A DNA stretch of 49,987 bases from an uncultured Oscillospiraceae bacterium (lineage in GTDB: Bacteria > Bacillota > Clostridia > Oscillospirales > Oscillospiraceae). The position numbers and the translations under genes are program-made. This document shows positions 15,879-25,562 of the stretch, piece after piece. The stretch lies in assembly GCA_944387615.1 (NCBI GenBank), contig CALXFP010000002.1:1-49987 (forward strand), in the 5' to 3' direction. Position 1 is the stretch's first letter; every line of letters starts with the position of its first letter. Under the pieces are notes generated by a model that searched no databases, was not told the DNA's origin, and saw only the letters and a list, made by a program, of their open reading frames with translations.

Positions 15879-17291
15879 TCAAAAGTTGAAATAAATAAAA
15901 GGATTATAGTTAGAAATAGACAGAAGCCCAACAGAGATTAAAATAAGCAATAATGCCACAATAGGTTCACTTACGCTTTTGATGATACCGAATACTCTGT
16001 TCTCATTGCAAATGCGGTTCACAGTAAAGAGAATGGGAGTGCTGCATACAATAGCTACGAGGAATGAGAACAGATATTCTTTTGCGTAAAAGAGCACTTG
16101 AACTGAGAAGGCATTATCAGAAGTGAAATTAACCATACACGCCAAATACTGCAGCGCAGCTGTCAGGTCGGCTGCCCGGAAAAAGACCCAGCCAACCAAA
16201 ACGACCAGCATGGTATAGCACCATTTGAAGATTTTGGGAATCGGAAAAACGATTTTGTGATTGCGGAAAATACGTTCCAAGATCAGGAAAAATCCGTGCC
16301 AGAGTCCCCAGATAATAAAGTTCCAGGAAGCTCCGTGCCATAGTCCTGTCAGGAAGAAGACAGTCAGCAGGTTCAGATACACATTGCCCCGCCGGTTGCC
16401 GCCCAAGGGGATATATACATAATCCCGGAACCAGGAGGACAGGGAGATGTGCCACTTCCGCCAGAATACCGACACATTGGTGGCGGTATATGGGTAATCA
16501 AAATTCTCCCGGAAATGGAAGCCGAACATTCGTCCCAGACCGATGGCCATGTCAGAGTAGCCGGAAAAATCAAAATAAATTTGAAATGCATAGGCAAAAG
16601 CACCAAGCCATGCCAATCCAGCGCCCAATTCGGATGGAGCTGTCTGGAAGGCTTTGTCTGCCAGCAAGGCAAACGAATTGGATAATACAACTTTCTTTGC
16701 CAAACCGACGGAAAACCGCTGGACGCCAGATGCAAAATCCGTCAGATTTTCCTTACGGCTCTCGATTTCCAAATTTACATCGCTGTAACGAACGATAGGG
16801 CCGGCAATCAGCTGGGGAAACAGTGCAATATACAGCGCCACATTCAGCGGATTCGTTTGCACCGGAGTGGTTCCCATGAAGACATCCAGCACATAGCTCA
16901 TGCCCTGAAAGGTAAAGAAAGAAATGCCGATTGGCAGGGCAATATGCCGCAGGGGAATCTCTGAGCCCAGGAGCTTATTTACATTGCTTACTGCAAAGTC
17001 AAAATATTTGTAGTAAAACAGGATACCCAGGTTTACGCATAATGTTAAAATCAATAGCAAAATGCGGATTTGCTTTCCTTTTTGGGAGAACTTCCAAATC
17101 ATCAGGCCCAGAAGATAATTTGCCAAGATGGAGCCCATCATCACCCAGACAAAGGAAGGTTCTCCGGATGCGTAGAAAAGCAAACTCATGATCAGCAAGA
17201 AGCTGTTTCGAAATTCCTTGCGAATGAGATAATATCCTGCCAGAGTGACTGGCAGAAATACAAAAAGGAAGATTGTGGATGAAAATACCAT
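15879..17291 (-). CDS. MBOAT family O-acyltransferase (AlgI-like)
   Basis: A 470-residue polytopic membrane protein of the AlgI/DltB type. It begins MVFSSTIFLFVFLPVTLAGY, has FPQLIAGPIVRYSD and FRDYVYIPLGGNRRG, and the catalytic-histidine motif TGLWHGASWNF (His319), all in the usual places for the family's usual length. It passes acyl groups, usually acetyl, across the membrane for modification of an exported polymer. The downstream AlgX-like protein is the probable partner. The polymer is presumably the one made by this locus. Confidence 0.9.
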   Translation of the reverse strand: MVFSSTIFLFVFLPVTLAGYYLIRKEFRNSFLLIMSLLFYASGEPSFVWVMMGSILANYLLGLMIWKFSQKGKQIRILLLILTLCVNLGILFYYKYFDFAVSNVNKLLGSEIPLRHIALPIGISFFTFQGMSYVLDVFMGTTPVQTNPLNVALYIALFPQLIAGPIVRYSDVNLEIESRKENLTDFASGVQRFSVGLAKKVVLSNSFALLADKAFQTAPSELGAGLAWLGAFAYAFQIYFDFSGYSDMAIGLGRMFGFHFRENFDYPYTATNVSVFWRKWHISLSSWFRDYVYIPLGGNRRGNVYLNLLTVFFLTGLWHGASWNFIIWGLWHGFFLILERIFRNHKIVFPIPKIFKWCYTMLVVLVGWVFFRAADLTAALQYLACMVNFTSDNAFSVQVLFYAKEYLFSFLVAIVCSTPILFTVNRICNENRVFGIIKSVSEPIVALLLILISVGLLSISNYNPFIYFNF

Positions 17292-17349
17292 AGTTAGTCC
17301 TGAAATACGAGCACAAGCAAATGCTTTTCAGAAGAAAGCCATGTATTGC

Positions 17350-18180
17350 TTATGACGCGAATCGAATCCTTTCGAGTAGTTTGGTCTTGCTGTAATTTAG
17401 CATTTGCGACAGAATGATGGTAAGCAAAATATAAATGGTGAACATAAAGTAAACATTTCGGCGAGGCATACCTTCCAGTTGGAAACCGATTACCATCCTG
17501 TCGATGAGCCAGTGGTGAACCAAAAATATGGGAAATGTCAGTGCACCTAATTGGACACACTCTCGTTTCAATCTGCTACTGGTTATTTGTTCTCCGATGA
17601 ATACAAGCAGCGCAAATAAACACATACAGATGACTACACGCAGAAGCATATAATGAATCCATTGGCGAGTTAGAACTACCAACCATGCAGCAGAGCCCGA
17701 GAAAATCAAAAATTTTTTGATTTTATTACGCATATCATATTTAACGAATAACATTCCAATAAGCAGTTCCGGAATTCGTACAAAGAAGGAGGAGGAATTT
17801 ATTTGGTACTGCCCGATCTGGTACTGATCCGTCAGAGATGGGCCGATGCCGGGAAATTCAAAGGTAACGGTTTTGCCCACTTTGACCGTCTTTCCCGGAT
17901 CCATGAGGGCACGGATGCCAGTATCCGCACCATCTATAAAAATACCCGCCCGGATCCAGTCTTTTTCGGTCCAGGCGCTGCCGCCGGTGTTACGCACCGT
18001 CACAATCAGGGAATCGCCGTCCATTTTCTGCTCGGTCAGTGTAAAGTGCAGATTTGTCTGGGGGATCAGATCTTCTCCGGTACCGGGCTTGGGGGCCAGG
18101 AACCAGTGCGCCAGATAAATCAGAGGGAAAATGACAAACAGGATGATCAGCAGCCATAAGGTTCGCTTGTATGGTTTCAT
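17350..18180 (-). CDS. Chimeric protein: Ig-like domain joined to the C-terminal half of an acyltransferase-3 protein
   Basis: A 276-residue open frame with two unlike halves. Residues 1-120 are an N-terminal membrane anchor plus one Ig-like domain (MDGDSLIVTVRNTGGSAWTE) in GC-rich DNA. From about residue 123 (SSSFFVRIPELLIGMLF) onward it matches the last membrane helices of OafA-type acyltransferase-3 proteins, ending with TFPIFLVHHWLID, in clearly AT-rich DNA. The N-terminal helices of acyltransferase-3, with the catalytic histidine, are absent, so enzyme activity is doubtful. The junction is near 17810, where CAGTACCA occurs twice. This looks like a deletion or recombination product. AAGGAG lies six bases before the ATG at 18180. 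Confidence 0.75.
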   Translation of the reverse strand: MKPYKRTLWLLIILFVIFPLIYLAHWFLAPKPGTGEDLIPQTNLHFTLTEQKMDGDSLIVTVRNTGGSAWTEKDWIRAGIFIDGADTGIRALMDPGKTVKVGKTVTFEFPGIGPSLTDQYQIGQYQINSSSFFVRIPELLIGMLFVKYDMRNKIKKFLIFSGSAAWLVVLTRQWIHYMLLRVVICMCLFALLVFIGEQITSSRLKRECVQLGALTFPIFLVHHWLIDRMVIGFQLEGMPRRNVYFMFTIYILLTIILSQMLNYSKTKLLERIRFAS

Positions 18181-18221
18181 AGGACACTCCTTTTCAGTGA
18201 GATTCCGGATGGCCCTGCCCG

Positions 18222-20159
18222 TTACCGGCACAGGGTTTCATCCAGCCACTTTTTACCGCCAAAGAGACGATAAATCCCTTTGCATATTTTCCAAATAGGC
18301 TTGGGAATCTTATTGCGGATACGGTCCTTCATAGTAAGTTTCCAGTTGGGACCCAGGTGCCCTCGATTATTGGGGTTGTTGATATAGTAGTCCATTACAC
18401 TGCAAAGTCCATACATCCGATTGTTTCCGTACAGCCGGAATGCCCGGGATGTGACTGCTCGCAGCATAAAAGACAGATTGGTAATTTCGGTTTCTGCATA
18501 ATCACCGGACAGAATGTAAGCAGGATAGTAGCCCGCATCCTGGACAACAAAGGGATAGATCCGCTCAATGGCGTGGAGAACAGTGCCGTCTGTGGGGATA
18601 GGCTCCTTGGGGAAATCCGTATACTTCCATCCATTGTCAAGCAATTTGTGCATAGCCTTGGGGCGGAACCAGAACATGGTCCCTAGAGGAGCAACCGGCT
18701 CTTTCGCCATTGAAAGTGGAACATTCAGATCCAGTTCTTTTGCAAGGCTCTCTGTAACGTTGAAGTTAGGGCCCCATTCGTTGCCGAGGAGGCCAAAATA
18801 TTCGGCATGGTTGGGCGGTGGGGGAAATGCCATCCCCAAACGAGGATTTTTTTCAAACAGGGAGAGAATGTTTTCCACATATTCTCTGGAACCCAACACG
18901 TTTTGGAAGCAACGTTCAGAGAATTCATAGCCGGAACATCCCCAATTCAACTGGGGTACTTTTTTATCATGAGCAAAGCAGACACAATCATATTCCATCA
19001 CATACGGGGCCGCTGCCACCAACAGGGAACTGACGTCCCGCCCACGGTTCTCAATTTTCAAAACCCGGACATGGGACATATCCCAGTTCTCTTCCGCCAG
19101 GCATTTTTCGATGTACTCCTTTTTCGCTTCCGTATTGGTCGTCAGGAGCAAGTCACTGCCTTCCGGCATGGATCTGGCATAGTTCAGGCAGTACGTTACC
19201 TGATCCGGATAATAGATGTGGATGATCAGCAGAGTCTTTTGACTGCCGGTACTCAGGGAATAATTCGACGGCAGAATATAATGAAGATTTAGATTATCCT
19301 TAATATCAGACAGATGGCAGGTCCGCAGAATATTTTCCCAGATCATGCCTACATCGTAATCGGTGTGCGTCTCCAAGTAGCGCAGTAGCAGCCGGGCATC
19401 CCGGCCAACAGTAGTATCAAGTTTTTCATGATAGTGATGCAAGAACTCTCTGCGTTTGAATACCGGGCATTTTTTTTCTACAATCAGTTTGGTCGAATAA
19501 TCACGCAAGGGATAGGCTGTGAACCCTTCCATATCAGAGGTGTCTACGTACACATCCCAGAGGAAGCCTATATCCTGGAATCGTTTCGTAAAAATGGCCT
19601 CATGCTTTCCAACAGCATCGGAATAGGAGTTAATTTCGGGGCGCTCGTTCCAATATTTATGAAACTCCAGACTCTGGATCATGGGATTACGCACTGCAAT
19701 AAAATGAGACTGAATATGCTCCGGAACATAACCATAGGAAATGTTAAATGGATTGGAATCCACTTTGTGGTACTTATTCAGCCCCCAAAAATCCAGATCC
19801 CGGGAGTTCATTTCGCGGAATACATCTGCAAAGGGATAGAGCGGGCCCATGATGGTATGGTTCATCATCACCACTTCATCAAATTCTTCCAGTTTCTCCC
19901 AGCCGTAATGTTCCAGCACAGTTTTGTAAGCCCAGACATCAAAGCCCTTATTTTCCCGCACCAGCAAATTGGGAGTCAGGGACGTGAAAATCTCCCGGCC
20001 CTCCGGGGTCAGCTTCCCGTTTACCACCACAAACAGCTCGCTGCAATTTTTGCGAATATCCTCCAGCATATAGGGGACATACCGATCTACAATGCCGTCT
20101 TTGTCATAGAAAAAATAGATAACTAACCGCTTGATCTCTTCTTTTTGATCCAATCTCAT
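18222..20159 (-). CDS. RgpF-like rhamnan synthesis glycosyltransferase
   Basis: A 645-residue protein of the rhamnan synthesis F family. The first part (about 10-290) contains LVIYFFYDKDGIVDRYVPYM and ENKGFDVWAYKTVLEHYG. The second (about 310-600) contains LLIIHIYYPD, KIENRGRDVSSLL and FAHDKKVPQL, the paired pattern of two related transferase-like halves. Family members add or polymerise rhamnose on cell-wall or surface polysaccharide, which fits the rfbA-rfbB-rfbC genes upstream. I use the ATG at 20159, preceded by GGAG and 15 bases after the preceding stop. Confidence 0.85.
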   Translation of the reverse strand: MRLDQKEEIKRLVIYFFYDKDGIVDRYVPYMLEDIRKNCSELFVVVNGKLTPEGREIFTSLTPNLLVRENKGFDVWAYKTVLEHYGWEKLEEFDEVVMMNHTIMGPLYPFADVFREMNSRDLDFWGLNKYHKVDSNPFNISYGYVPEHIQSHFIAVRNPMIQSLEFHKYWNERPEINSYSDAVGKHEAIFTKRFQDIGFLWDVYVDTSDMEGFTAYPLRDYSTKLIVEKKCPVFKRREFLHHYHEKLDTTVGRDARLLLRYLETHTDYDVGMIWENILRTCHLSDIKDNLNLHYILPSNYSLSTGSQKTLLIIHIYYPDQVTYCLNYARSMPEGSDLLLTTNTEAKKEYIEKCLAEENWDMSHVRVLKIENRGRDVSSLLVAAAPYVMEYDCVCFAHDKKVPQLNWGCSGYEFSERCFQNVLGSREYVENILSLFEKNPRLGMAFPPPPNHAEYFGLLGNEWGPNFNVTESLAKELDLNVPLSMAKEPVAPLGTMFWFRPKAMHKLLDNGWKYTDFPKEPIPTDGTVLHAIERIYPFVVQDAGYYPAYILSGDYAETEITNLSFMLRAVTSRAFRLYGNNRMYGLCSVMDYYINNPNNRGHLGPNWKLTMKDRIRNKIPKPIWKICKGIYRLFGGKKWLDETLCR

Positions 20160-20173
20160 CTTTACTACTCCGT

Positions 20174-21007
20174 TTATTTTTTCATGATCTGATTGATTTT
20201 TGTTGCATCTCCCCATACGCCGGGAGAGTCATAAGGCCGGTCCGGGAAGGCACCGTAGTCCAGCTTAATGGAGAAGTTGTGTTCCCGAATAAAGCTCTCT
20301 ACCTTCTCGGCCAGGGAAACAGGCTTGCCGGTGCAGCAGTTGATAATACCGCTGACTTCTGTCTGCATTACGCAGGCGGCAATTTGAAAAGCAAGTTCAT
20401 CCACAGAAATGAAATCATATAGATTCTTGCCTGTGGTAAACGGGAAAGTCTTTTTCCCTTCTTCAGCAGCCAAGACAATTTTGGCGAAGATGGAATTGCT
20501 GCGCTTGTCATCACCATAAATGTAATATGCACGCAGCCACTGGAAGCAGACATCCGTGTTTTTCAGCATCTGGAACATGCTTCTGCGCAGGGCATCCTTT
20601 GCAATCGCATACTGGCTGATTGGGTTGCATGGGGTATTTTCATCAATGGCACCCTCATGATAGCCAACTTCGTGCATGGTGCCCATGACGGCAATCTGCT
20701 TTAAGCCCCCATTGACCATGCTTTTAATAAACTTATAGTGATCAGACAAGCAACCCATGTGTGCATCGGAGTTGTGGACAAAACCATCTTTCCACGCCAT
20801 ATGCAGGCAGGCATCCGGGCTGCCCAGTTCTTCAAAGATGTGCTCAGAGCCGTTGAAGATGTCATAGGTCATACTTTTGGCCCGGGGATCAATTCCGTCT
20901 GTCCGAAAATCCACAGCGATTACCTCTGCACCGGCATCGCAGAGGGCGCTGACAACATGGCGGCCAATATATCCACCGCCGCCGGTTACCAATACTTTCT
21001 TAGACAC
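20174..21007 (-). CDS. NAD(P)-dependent sugar epimerase/dehydratase/reductase (SDR)
   Basis: A 277-residue extended-SDR protein with the nucleotide-binding motif VLVTGGGGYIGRHV and catalytic YAIAK. It occupies the position where rfbD (dTDP-4-dehydrorhamnose reductase) would be expected after rfbA-rfbB-rfbC, but I do not see an RfbD-like signature. It may supply the final reduction, making rhamnose or a related 6-deoxysugar such as 6-deoxytalose; that is inference. The GTG at 21007 is preferred because GGAGG lies eight bases before it; the ATG at 21022 contains that ribosome site. Confidence 0.8.
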   Translation of the reverse strand: MSKKVLVTGGGGYIGRHVVSALCDAGAEVIAVDFRTDGIDPRAKSMTYDIFNGSEHIFEELGSPDACLHMAWKDGFVHNSDAHMGCLSDHYKFIKSMVNGGLKQIAVMGTMHEVGYHEGAIDENTPCNPISQYAIAKDALRRSMFQMLKNTDVCFQWLRAYYIYGDDKRSNSIFAKIVLAAEEGKKTFPFTTGKNLYDFISVDELAFQIAACVMQTEVSGIINCCTGKPVSLAEKVESFIREHNFSIKLDYGAFPDRPYDSPGVWGDATKINQIMKK

Positions 21008-21025
21008 AGGATCTACCTCCATGAA

Positions 21026-21634
21026 TTAGAATGCGAATGTATCCTTCAGTCCCAGCCACTTCTGGTCTTTTTCACTTAACTTCAACGGTGTGCCGTCTGC
21101 CATGGCGTAGCCTTCGGCACTGGCGGAGCCGGGATATGCGCCGGAAATCTCCGGCCAGGAAATTCCGATTTCGGGATCGTTCCAAGCAAGGCCGCCCTCG
21201 TCATTGGGATGGTAGAAATCGTCACACTTGTAGCAGAACTCTGCAGTTTCACTCAGTACCAGGAAGCCGTGGGCAAAGCCACGGGGGATCAGGAACTGCT
21301 TCTTGTTTTCCTCGGTCAGAACAATACCGTACCATTTTCCGTAGGTTTCGCTGCCGCTGCGCAAATCCACAGCTACGTCAAAGACAGAACCTTTTATCAC
21401 ACGAACCAGCTTCGTCTGAGAATACTGCTTCTGGAAATGCAGGCCCCGCAGGACGCCTTTCACGCTCATGGATTGGTTGTCCTGAACGAAGGAAATGTGA
21501 ATTCCGGCTTCCTCCATATCCCGCTGACTGTAGGTTTCCATAAAATAGCCCCGATTATCTCCGTGGACTGCCGGTGTGATGACGCACAGGCCTTCAATGC
21601 CGGCCACATTCTTTGTTACTGTAATCTGTCCCAT
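21026..21634 (-). CDS. rfbC: dTDP-4-dehydrorhamnose 3,5-epimerase
   Basis: A 202-residue cupin epimerase of the RmlC family. HGDNRGYFMETYS, QDNQSMSVKGVLRGLHFQ and FLIPRGFAHGFLVLSE are the classical motifs and include the catalytic histidine in GLHFQ. It converts dTDP-4-keto-6-deoxyglucose to dTDP-4-keto-rhamnose. The length is typical (about 185-200). GAGGAA precedes the ATG. It lies directly after rfbB in the operon. Confidence 0.95.
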   Translation of the reverse strand: MGQITVTKNVAGIEGLCVITPAVHGDNRGYFMETYSQRDMEEAGIHISFVQDNQSMSVKGVLRGLHFQKQYSQTKLVRVIKGSVFDVAVDLRSGSETYGKWYGIVLTEENKKQFLIPRGFAHGFLVLSETAEFCYKCDDFYHPNDEGGLAWNDPEIGISWPEISGAYPGSASAEGYAMADGTPLKLSEKDQKWLGLKDTFAF

Positions 21635-21646
21635 ATTTCCTCTTTC

Positions 21647-22666
21647 TCACCGATTTGCGTACATTTTCTCGTAATAGTTCTGGTATTCCCCGGAGATGAT
21701 GGTTTCCCACCACTCCCGGTTGTCCAGATACCACTGAATGGTTTTCTGGATGCCATCAGCAAACTTGGTTTCCGGCAGCCAGCCCAATTCGTTATGAATC
21801 TTGGTGGGGTCGATGGCATAGCGCATATCGTGGCCCTTCCGGTCGGTGACATAAGTAATCAGGGAATAGGGCTTACCCAGAGTATCGCAGATGATCTTGA
21901 CAATGTCGATGTTGCGCATCTCATTGTGACCGCCGATGTTGTAGACCTCTCCCACCCGGCCCTTGTGGATAATCAGATCAATGGCTTTGCAGTGATCTTC
22001 CACATACAGCCAGTCCCGGACATTCAGACCTTCCCCGTACACTGGCAGAGGCTTGTCTGCCAGAGCGTTGGCAATCATCAGAGGAATCAGCTTTTCCGGG
22101 AAGTGATAGGGGCCATAGTTGTTGGAACAGCGGGAAATGGTTACCGGCAATCCATACGTACGGTGATAGGCCATGACCAGCAGGTCAGCGCCTGCCTTGG
22201 AGGAAGAATAGGGGGAGCTGGTGTGGATGGGGGTTTCCTCGGTAAAGAACAGGTCAGGACGATCCAGAGGCAGGTCACCGTAGACTTCGTCGGTAGAAAC
22301 CTGATGATAGCGCTGAATGCCGTACTTCCGGCAGGCATCCATCAGCACCTGGGTGCCCAGAATGTTGGTCTGCAGGAACACTTCAGGATTCTCAATGGAG
22401 CGGTCCACATGGCTCTCGGCGGCGAAGTTCACCACCATGTCCGGATGCTCTTCCTCGAACAGCTTGTACACGCCTTCCCGGTCGCAGATATCCAGCTTCA
22501 CAAACCGGAAGTTGGGGTTGTCCATCACGGGAGCCAGCGTGCTCAGATTGCCGGCATAGGTCAGCTTATCCAGGCAGATGATCCGGTAGTCCGGGTATTT
22601 CTTCAGCATGTGGAACACAAAGTTGCTTCCAATAAATCCGGCACCGCCGGTTACGATAATGGTCAT
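21647..22666 (-). CDS. rfbB: dTDP-glucose 4,6-dehydratase
   Basis: A 339-residue extended SDR with VTGGAGFIGSNFVFHML at the N-terminus, VNFAAESHVDRSIENP, the catalytic STDEVYGDL and YSSSKAGADLL. These are the standard RmlB motifs for making dTDP-4-keto-6-deoxyglucose. The frame extends 138 bases further upstream, but the ATG at 22666, with GAGGAAA before it, gives the normal N-terminus. The upstream gene rfbA ends 10 bases before it. Confidence 0.96.
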   Translation of the reverse strand: MTIIVTGGAGFIGSNFVFHMLKKYPDYRIICLDKLTYAGNLSTLAPVMDNPNFRFVKLDICDREGVYKLFEEEHPDMVVNFAAESHVDRSIENPEVFLQTNILGTQVLMDACRKYGIQRYHQVSTDEVYGDLPLDRPDLFFTEETPIHTSSPYSSSKAGADLLVMAYHRTYGLPVTISRCSNNYGPYHFPEKLIPLMIANALADKPLPVYGEGLNVRDWLYVEDHCKAIDLIIHKGRVGEVYNIGGHNEMRNIDIVKIICDTLGKPYSLITYVTDRKGHDMRYAIDPTKIHNELGWLPETKFADGIQKTIQWYLDNREWWETIISGEYQNYYEKMYANR

Positions 22667-22676
22667 ATCTTTTTCC

Positions 22677-23570
22677 TCACTGCAACAAATTTTTGATTTT
22701 ATCTTCAGCAACCCGATTGAGATGCTGTCCATAGGGGGATTTTCCGTACATTTTGGCAGATTCCAGCAATTCTTCCGTGGTAATCCAGCCAAATCGATAG
22801 GCAATTTCCTCTGGAGCGGAAATTTTCACACTCTGCCGTTTTTCCACCATACATACAAACTCGGCAGCTTCCAGCAAACTTTCCATCGTACCGGTATCCA
22901 GCCATGCATATCCGCGTCCCATCAACTGAACGTTCAGATTCCCCTGCTTTAAATACATTTCATTCAACGTGGTAATTTCCAGTTCGCCACGGGGAGATGG
23001 CTTCACCAGTTCTGCCATGGCAGAAACCCCTTTGGGATAGAAGTACAACCCTGTGATGGCGTAATTGCTCTTTGGATGTTCCGGTTTTTCCTCCACGGAT
23101 AAAACCTTACCGGTGTCATCAAATTCAACAACACCGAACCGTTCCGGATCGGGAACATGATAACCAAACACGGTTGCAGAACCAGCTTCTGCATTGGCTG
23201 CCGCCTTCTTCAAGATTGCAGAAAAGCCGTTTCCATAGAAAATATTATCTCCCAAAACCATTGCACAGGGGTCACCCCCAATAAAGGCTTTTCCAATTAT
23301 AAATGCTTGTGCAAGACCGTCAGGAGAAGGCTGAACTGCATAAGACAGATGGATCCCAAAATGGCTGCCATCACCTAGCAAATCCTGGAAACGAGGTGTG
23401 TCGGTGGGGGTGGAAATAATCAAAATATCCCGAATCCCTGCCAGCATCAATGTGGATAACGGATAGTAAATCATGGGTTTGTCATAAACAGGCAGCAGCT
23501 GCTTTGAGGTGACGCGGGTCAGCGGATAGAGTCGAGTACCGGAACCACCTGCAAGAATGATGCCCTTCAT
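22677..23570 (-). CDS. rfbA: Glucose-1-phosphate thymidylyltransferase
   Basis: A 297-residue nucleotidyltransferase with [18 protein letters not shown] at the start, [18 protein letters not shown], and [10 protein letters not shown]. These mark RmlA, which makes dTDP-glucose from glucose-1-phosphate and dTTP. Length is typical. It is the first of the dTDP-rhamnose genes, followed closely by rfbB and rfbC. Confidence 0.96.
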   Translation of the reverse strand: MKGIILAGGSGTRLYPLTRVTSKQLLPVYDKPMIYYPLSTLMLAGIRDILIISTPTDTPRFQDLLGDGSHFGIHLSYAVQPSPDGLAQAFIIGKAFIGGDPCAMVLGDNIFYGNGFSAILKKAAANAEAGSATVFGYHVPDPERFGVVEFDDTGKVLSVEEKPEHPKSNYAITGLYFYPKGVSAMAELVKPSPRGELEITTLNEMYLKQGNLNVQLMGRGYAWLDTGTMESLLEAAEFVCMVEKRQSVKISAPEEIAYRFGWITTEELLESAKMYGKSPYGQHLNRVAEDKIKNLLQ

Positions 23571-23585
23571 TTTCTTCCACTTCCT

Positions 23586-25562
23586 TTACTGTTTTTGTGT
23601 TTTATTGTAAGTATTATGCTGCAAGAAATATTTTTGCCAGATTCTGCTTGCAAAGTCATATGCAAAGTATGGGATATGCTTTTTTATGCTGTTTTTAACA
23701 GCATATTTAAGACCTAATTTTTCTCCCTGTCTGGTCAATGTAAAGGCCAGGGGCGTTGCCGTGCCATTCCCATTTTGCCATTTCGCCTTTTCAACATCAT
23801 ACCGCCAAATGGGGTTGCCGCAGAAATCATCTGCCAACCACATACTATCCAGTACGGATTTTGGAAGGCAGCTAAAGTGCAGCAGGCAGATCCAAATGGC
23901 TTCCGCCAATTCAAAGCTGAGGTGCAGTGCATCACCTGTATCACACTGCCACTGGGCAATCCATTCCACAAAGGTACAGAATGCCTCCTGTATCTCAGGA
24001 ATTTCTTTGCTGACACTCCTGTCTGCATTGAAAACAGGCTTGGGAAGGCCATCGGCCAGTTCCATTTTTTGCAGCTGACCATAAGGAGCCTGCATGACAG
24101 CTTCCAGAAATAACAAGTTATCATAAATAGGATGCTGCCCATCTCTTGGATTGGCCAGGCCAGCACAGTTACATCCATTCTTCGCAGGAAGAGCACCGTC
24201 ATTCAAAAATAGATAAAGACCATTTACTTTCTCACCCAGTATTTTTGAGAGGGCATACTGGATTGTGCCATTATAGCCCACGTCCACGACAGTCAGGCAC
24301 TTTCCGTCCTGGCGGACAGACTGTGTATACACTTGATATGCTTCCTGCTGCTGCTTGCCGTTGCAGATCATGTCCGGGAAGTAAGGCTTCAGATTTTCGT
24401 AAACTTCTCTTTTCTGTTCAGGCAGAGAAACTGGCATGGAGCATAGTTCGGGGTTAGCAGATAAATCAAAATTGAATCTGCTTTTGGCAAAATTTCCTGC
24501 GGTTCCACGATATTTCGGTGACATCATGGCAGTTAAAATATCATTTGGGGAGGTTATCGTAGCGGAAACAGTGGCAGCCCGAGAGGCATAAAATACTGTG
24601 CTGGATTGAGGCTGAATACCCAGTTGACGGCAATACCGCTCATACATGGGTTTCAGAAGATATCCTTCTCTGGTTACGAACAACAGTTGAGAATCATCCC
24701 TGTTTTTGACAAGGAAATCCATAAAACAGGAAAACGCAGCACCGCCCCATACAGAAACAACATCTGCCTCAGTATGGATATCGGAAAACGGAGAATTAAA
24801 CAGCGCTTTGTTGATCAAATAACCGAGAACCAGGCTGCTGCCGATTTCATCCACGATATATTTAGACAAATAACCATACAGTGGCGAATTCTGGAACAGA
24901 GCCATGCCGCTGTCTATCAAAATCGCATCCCGGCCCATTTGACGTAATTTCCGATAATCTCCATCGGGATTGTCGCCAATATGAATGGTTGTCTGCCCTT
25001 CCGGTAAGGATGCAAACAGTTTATCCCATAACACACCTGAAGATTTTGTTCCGCTTTTTTCACAGGATACCCAAATGTCCAGATCCTCCGGATAGCCGCA
25101 CTGTACCAACAGCTGCTGGATTTGGGTGCTGCTCAGGTACATATCGCTGCACAGAATGATACGCTTTCCCGCCTGAATGAGTTGATAGAATAACTCCCTA
25201 ACAGATCTGCGGGGGGTTATTAACTGCAGCTCCGTCTGTAACTCCAATTCTCTCAGTGCATCACACTGGGAATGGGAATAGGAAAAAGAATCCTGGAGCA
25301 CTTGATAAATTTGCAGGAAACTGGCAGTTTCCCCGTATTGTGCATAAGCAACATGTTCTGCCTGCTGACGGTCCCGGGCAAAAGCGTGGTTTACGATGCC
25401 TTTTTGTTTTGCCCTTGCTTCCACAACGGTAAACAAATCCGTGGGTTTGAGAACACACCTGGTAATAAGGGTATCGAATACATCGAACGTAATGATGTCA
25501 TATTTGGCCAGGTGAGATTTCATCTGTTCCAGAGTATCTTTAGTTCTGGTATTTGCTTTCAT
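23586..25562 (-). CDS. HAD-type hydrolase-domain protein of polysaccharide loci
   Basis: A 658-residue protein. The N-terminal portion (about residues 18-230) is HAD-like: [13 protein letters not shown] carries the DxD-type nucleophile motif, LCSDMYLSS matches the second motif and [11 protein letters not shown] the last. The C-terminal 400 residues include [16 protein letters not shown] and [14 protein letters not shown] and are of unassigned function. Similar two-part proteins sit in many capsule and O-antigen clusters, but I know of no proven activity. The ATG at 25562 overlaps the ABC ATPase gene by 23 bases; its ribosome site GAGGAA is rather far (13 bases), and the ATG at 25520 is an alternative. 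Confidence 0.75.
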   Translation of the reverse strand: MKANTRTKDTLEQMKSHLAKYDIITFDVFDTLITRCVLKPTDLFTVVEARAKQKGIVNHAFARDRQQAEHVAYAQYGETASFLQIYQVLQDSFSYSHSQCDALRELELQTELQLITPRRSVRELFYQLIQAGKRIILCSDMYLSSTQIQQLLVQCGYPEDLDIWVSCEKSGTKSSGVLWDKLFASLPEGQTTIHIGDNPDGDYRKLRQMGRDAILIDSGMALFQNSPLYGYLSKYIVDEIGSSLVLGYLINKALFNSPFSDIHTEADVVSVWGGAAFSCFMDFLVKNRDDSQLLFVTREGYLLKPMYERYCRQLGIQPQSSTVFYASRAATVSATITSPNDILTAMMSPKYRGTAGNFAKSRFNFDLSANPELCSMPVSLPEQKREVYENLKPYFPDMICNGKQQQEAYQVYTQSVRQDGKCLTVVDVGYNGTIQYALSKILGEKVNGLYLFLNDGALPAKNGCNCAGLANPRDGQHPIYDNLLFLEAVMQAPYGQLQKMELADGLPKPVFNADRSVSKEIPEIQEAFCTFVEWIAQWQCDTGDALHLSFELAEAIWICLLHFSCLPKSVLDSMWLADDFCGNPIWRYDVEKAKWQNGNGTATPLAFTLTRQGEKLGLKYAVKNSIKKHIPYFAYDFASRIWQKYFLQHNTYNKTQKQ

